Part shown: one piece after another, positions 14,113 to 14,622 of the stretch
Position numbering within the stretch: position 1 is the stretch's first letter
Layout: every line of letters starts with the position of its first letter
Origin: Candidatus Cloacimonadota bacterium
GTDB taxonomy: Bacteria > Hydrothermota > E44-bin80
NCBI GenBank assembly: GCA_004375785.1
Contig: SOKM01000047.1
Span: 1-14,622, forward strand
DNA: 14,622 bases
Direction: 5' to 3'
Translations under genes and position numbers: made by a program
Notes under the pieces: model-generated
Databases searched by the model: none
Seen by the model: only the letters and a program-made list of their open reading frames with translations
What the model was told of the DNA's origin: nothing

Positions 14113-14622
14113 TCATTCTCCAGAACGAAGAACAAGCCATACTAACTCGTAGTAACTGTCGCCGTATATTACATAACCTTGCATAGCAGTAGTCCCTACA
14201 ACCCCAACAGGTCCCCAGTAAACAGTCCCTGCACCACTTTCACCAGGTCCTGGTGGGTAATTATGTGGAGGGCATCCGGGTCCAGGGTTTACAGCAGCGA
14301 CAAGTTCATCAAGAGAGTTGGCATATGGAAATAGGTGATTGATGTATGTGCTATTACCCGGCAGAAGGGCATCAAGTGTGGTCACTACAGTAGCTCCTGT
14401 TCCTGGACAAACATCCGCTATCCTTGATGGATTAACAGCACCAGGAAATCCCATTGCAGTAAGCACTTCTCCCACAGTAGTAGTTCCATGCTCAGGATAC
14501 ATTCCGTGTGCCATAGTGGAGAAATTCTCTGCTGCTATCTTGAGTGTAAACATATTTGATTTTACGGATGCATCACGAGCCCTTTTGAACATTCCAAGCA
14601 TATGAGGATAGGTAACTGAGCC
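14113..14622 (-). CDS. Type IV pilin/pseudopilin-like protein, N terminus cut off
   Basis: An open frame runs from the right edge to TGA (14113-14115), about 169 codons. The first visible residues, GSVTYPHMLGMFKRARDASV, followed by KSNMFTLKIAAENF, match the region just after the hydrophobic helix of type IV pilins and type II pseudopilins (compare RARDASVKSNMHTLQ-type segments). The methylated N-terminal FTLIE helix must lie outside the window, so the internal ATG at 14601 is not the real start. The C-terminal half is Gly/Pro-rich with VNPGPGCPPHNYPPGPGE and ends VLRSGE. Two cysteines (in VCPG and GCPP) could form a disulfide. It would be an extracellular or periplasmic fibre subunit. Whether it is a major pilin or a minor pseudopilin is not determinable. 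Confidence 0.75.
   Translation of the reverse strand, partial: GSVTYPHMLGMFKRARDASVKSNMFTLKIAAENFSTMAHGMYPEHGTTTVGEVLTAMGFPGAVNPSRIADVCPGTGATVVTTLDALLPGNSTYINHLFPYANSLDELVAAVNPGPGCPPHNYPPGPGESGAGTVYWGPVGVVGTTAMQGYVIYGDSYYELVWLVLRSGE

Overview
The window is AT-rich bacterial DNA. Sigma-70-type promoters of the form TTGACA-17-TATTAT recur in it. Three features point to a Gram-negative-type (diderm) candidate-phylum bacterium: a secreted M1 metallopeptidase ending in a FlgD/T9SS-like C-terminal domain, a PorV/UPF0164-like outer-membrane barrel, and a prepilin fragment. The style resembles WOR-3/Stahlbacteria and other FCB-related lineages; that placement is inference from protein architecture only.

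Layout. 1-167: C-terminal end of an unrecognised gene (+). 235-1050: a cysteine-rich nitrilase-superfamily-like protein (+) with K and C motifs but no obvious catalytic Glu. 1266-1873: a toxin-antitoxin pair (-), a short antitoxin followed by a PIN-domain VapC-type toxin, with a strong promoter that encloses a palindrome. 1954-4824: a large secreted M1 aminopeptidase (-). 4825-5146: a divergent intergenic region with two back-to-back promoters and, exactly between them, a ~197-bp MITE-like palindromic element with ~21-bp terminal inverted repeats and a 9-bp candidate target duplication. 5147-6277: outer-membrane barrel protein (+), whose mRNA looks leaderless. 6248-13316: a six-gene operon (-) in transcription order: imidazolonepropionase (hutI), TPR protein, ExeA/MshM-type AAA ATPase, larger TPR protein, second ExeA/MshM-type ATPase, PHP-domain phosphoesterase. 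13507-13583: initiator tRNA-fMet (+), followed 12 nt later by a retropepsin-like aspartic protease (+). 13974-14112: a hairpin-rich convergent spacer. 14113-14622: C-terminal part of a type IV pilin/pseudopilin-like protein (-), cut by the window edge.

How it fits together. The most interesting unit is the operon with two successive TPR + ExeA-like ATPase pairs. The ATPases are obvious paralogues and lack the membrane/peptidoglycan-binding half of Aeromonas ExeA. They resemble MshM, which in MSHA pilus loci lies beside the TPR protein MshN. Both TPR proteins end in a short I-x-Y-I carboxyl tail. With a prepilin-like gene nearby, a role in assembling or positioning a pilus, secretion or surface-polysaccharide machine is plausible but unproven. 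The flanking hutI and PHP genes give the operon metabolic members with no obvious link to that role. Junctions within the operon are tight (4-nt overlap, 9 nt, 1-nt overlap, 31 nt, 2 nt), indicating translational coupling.
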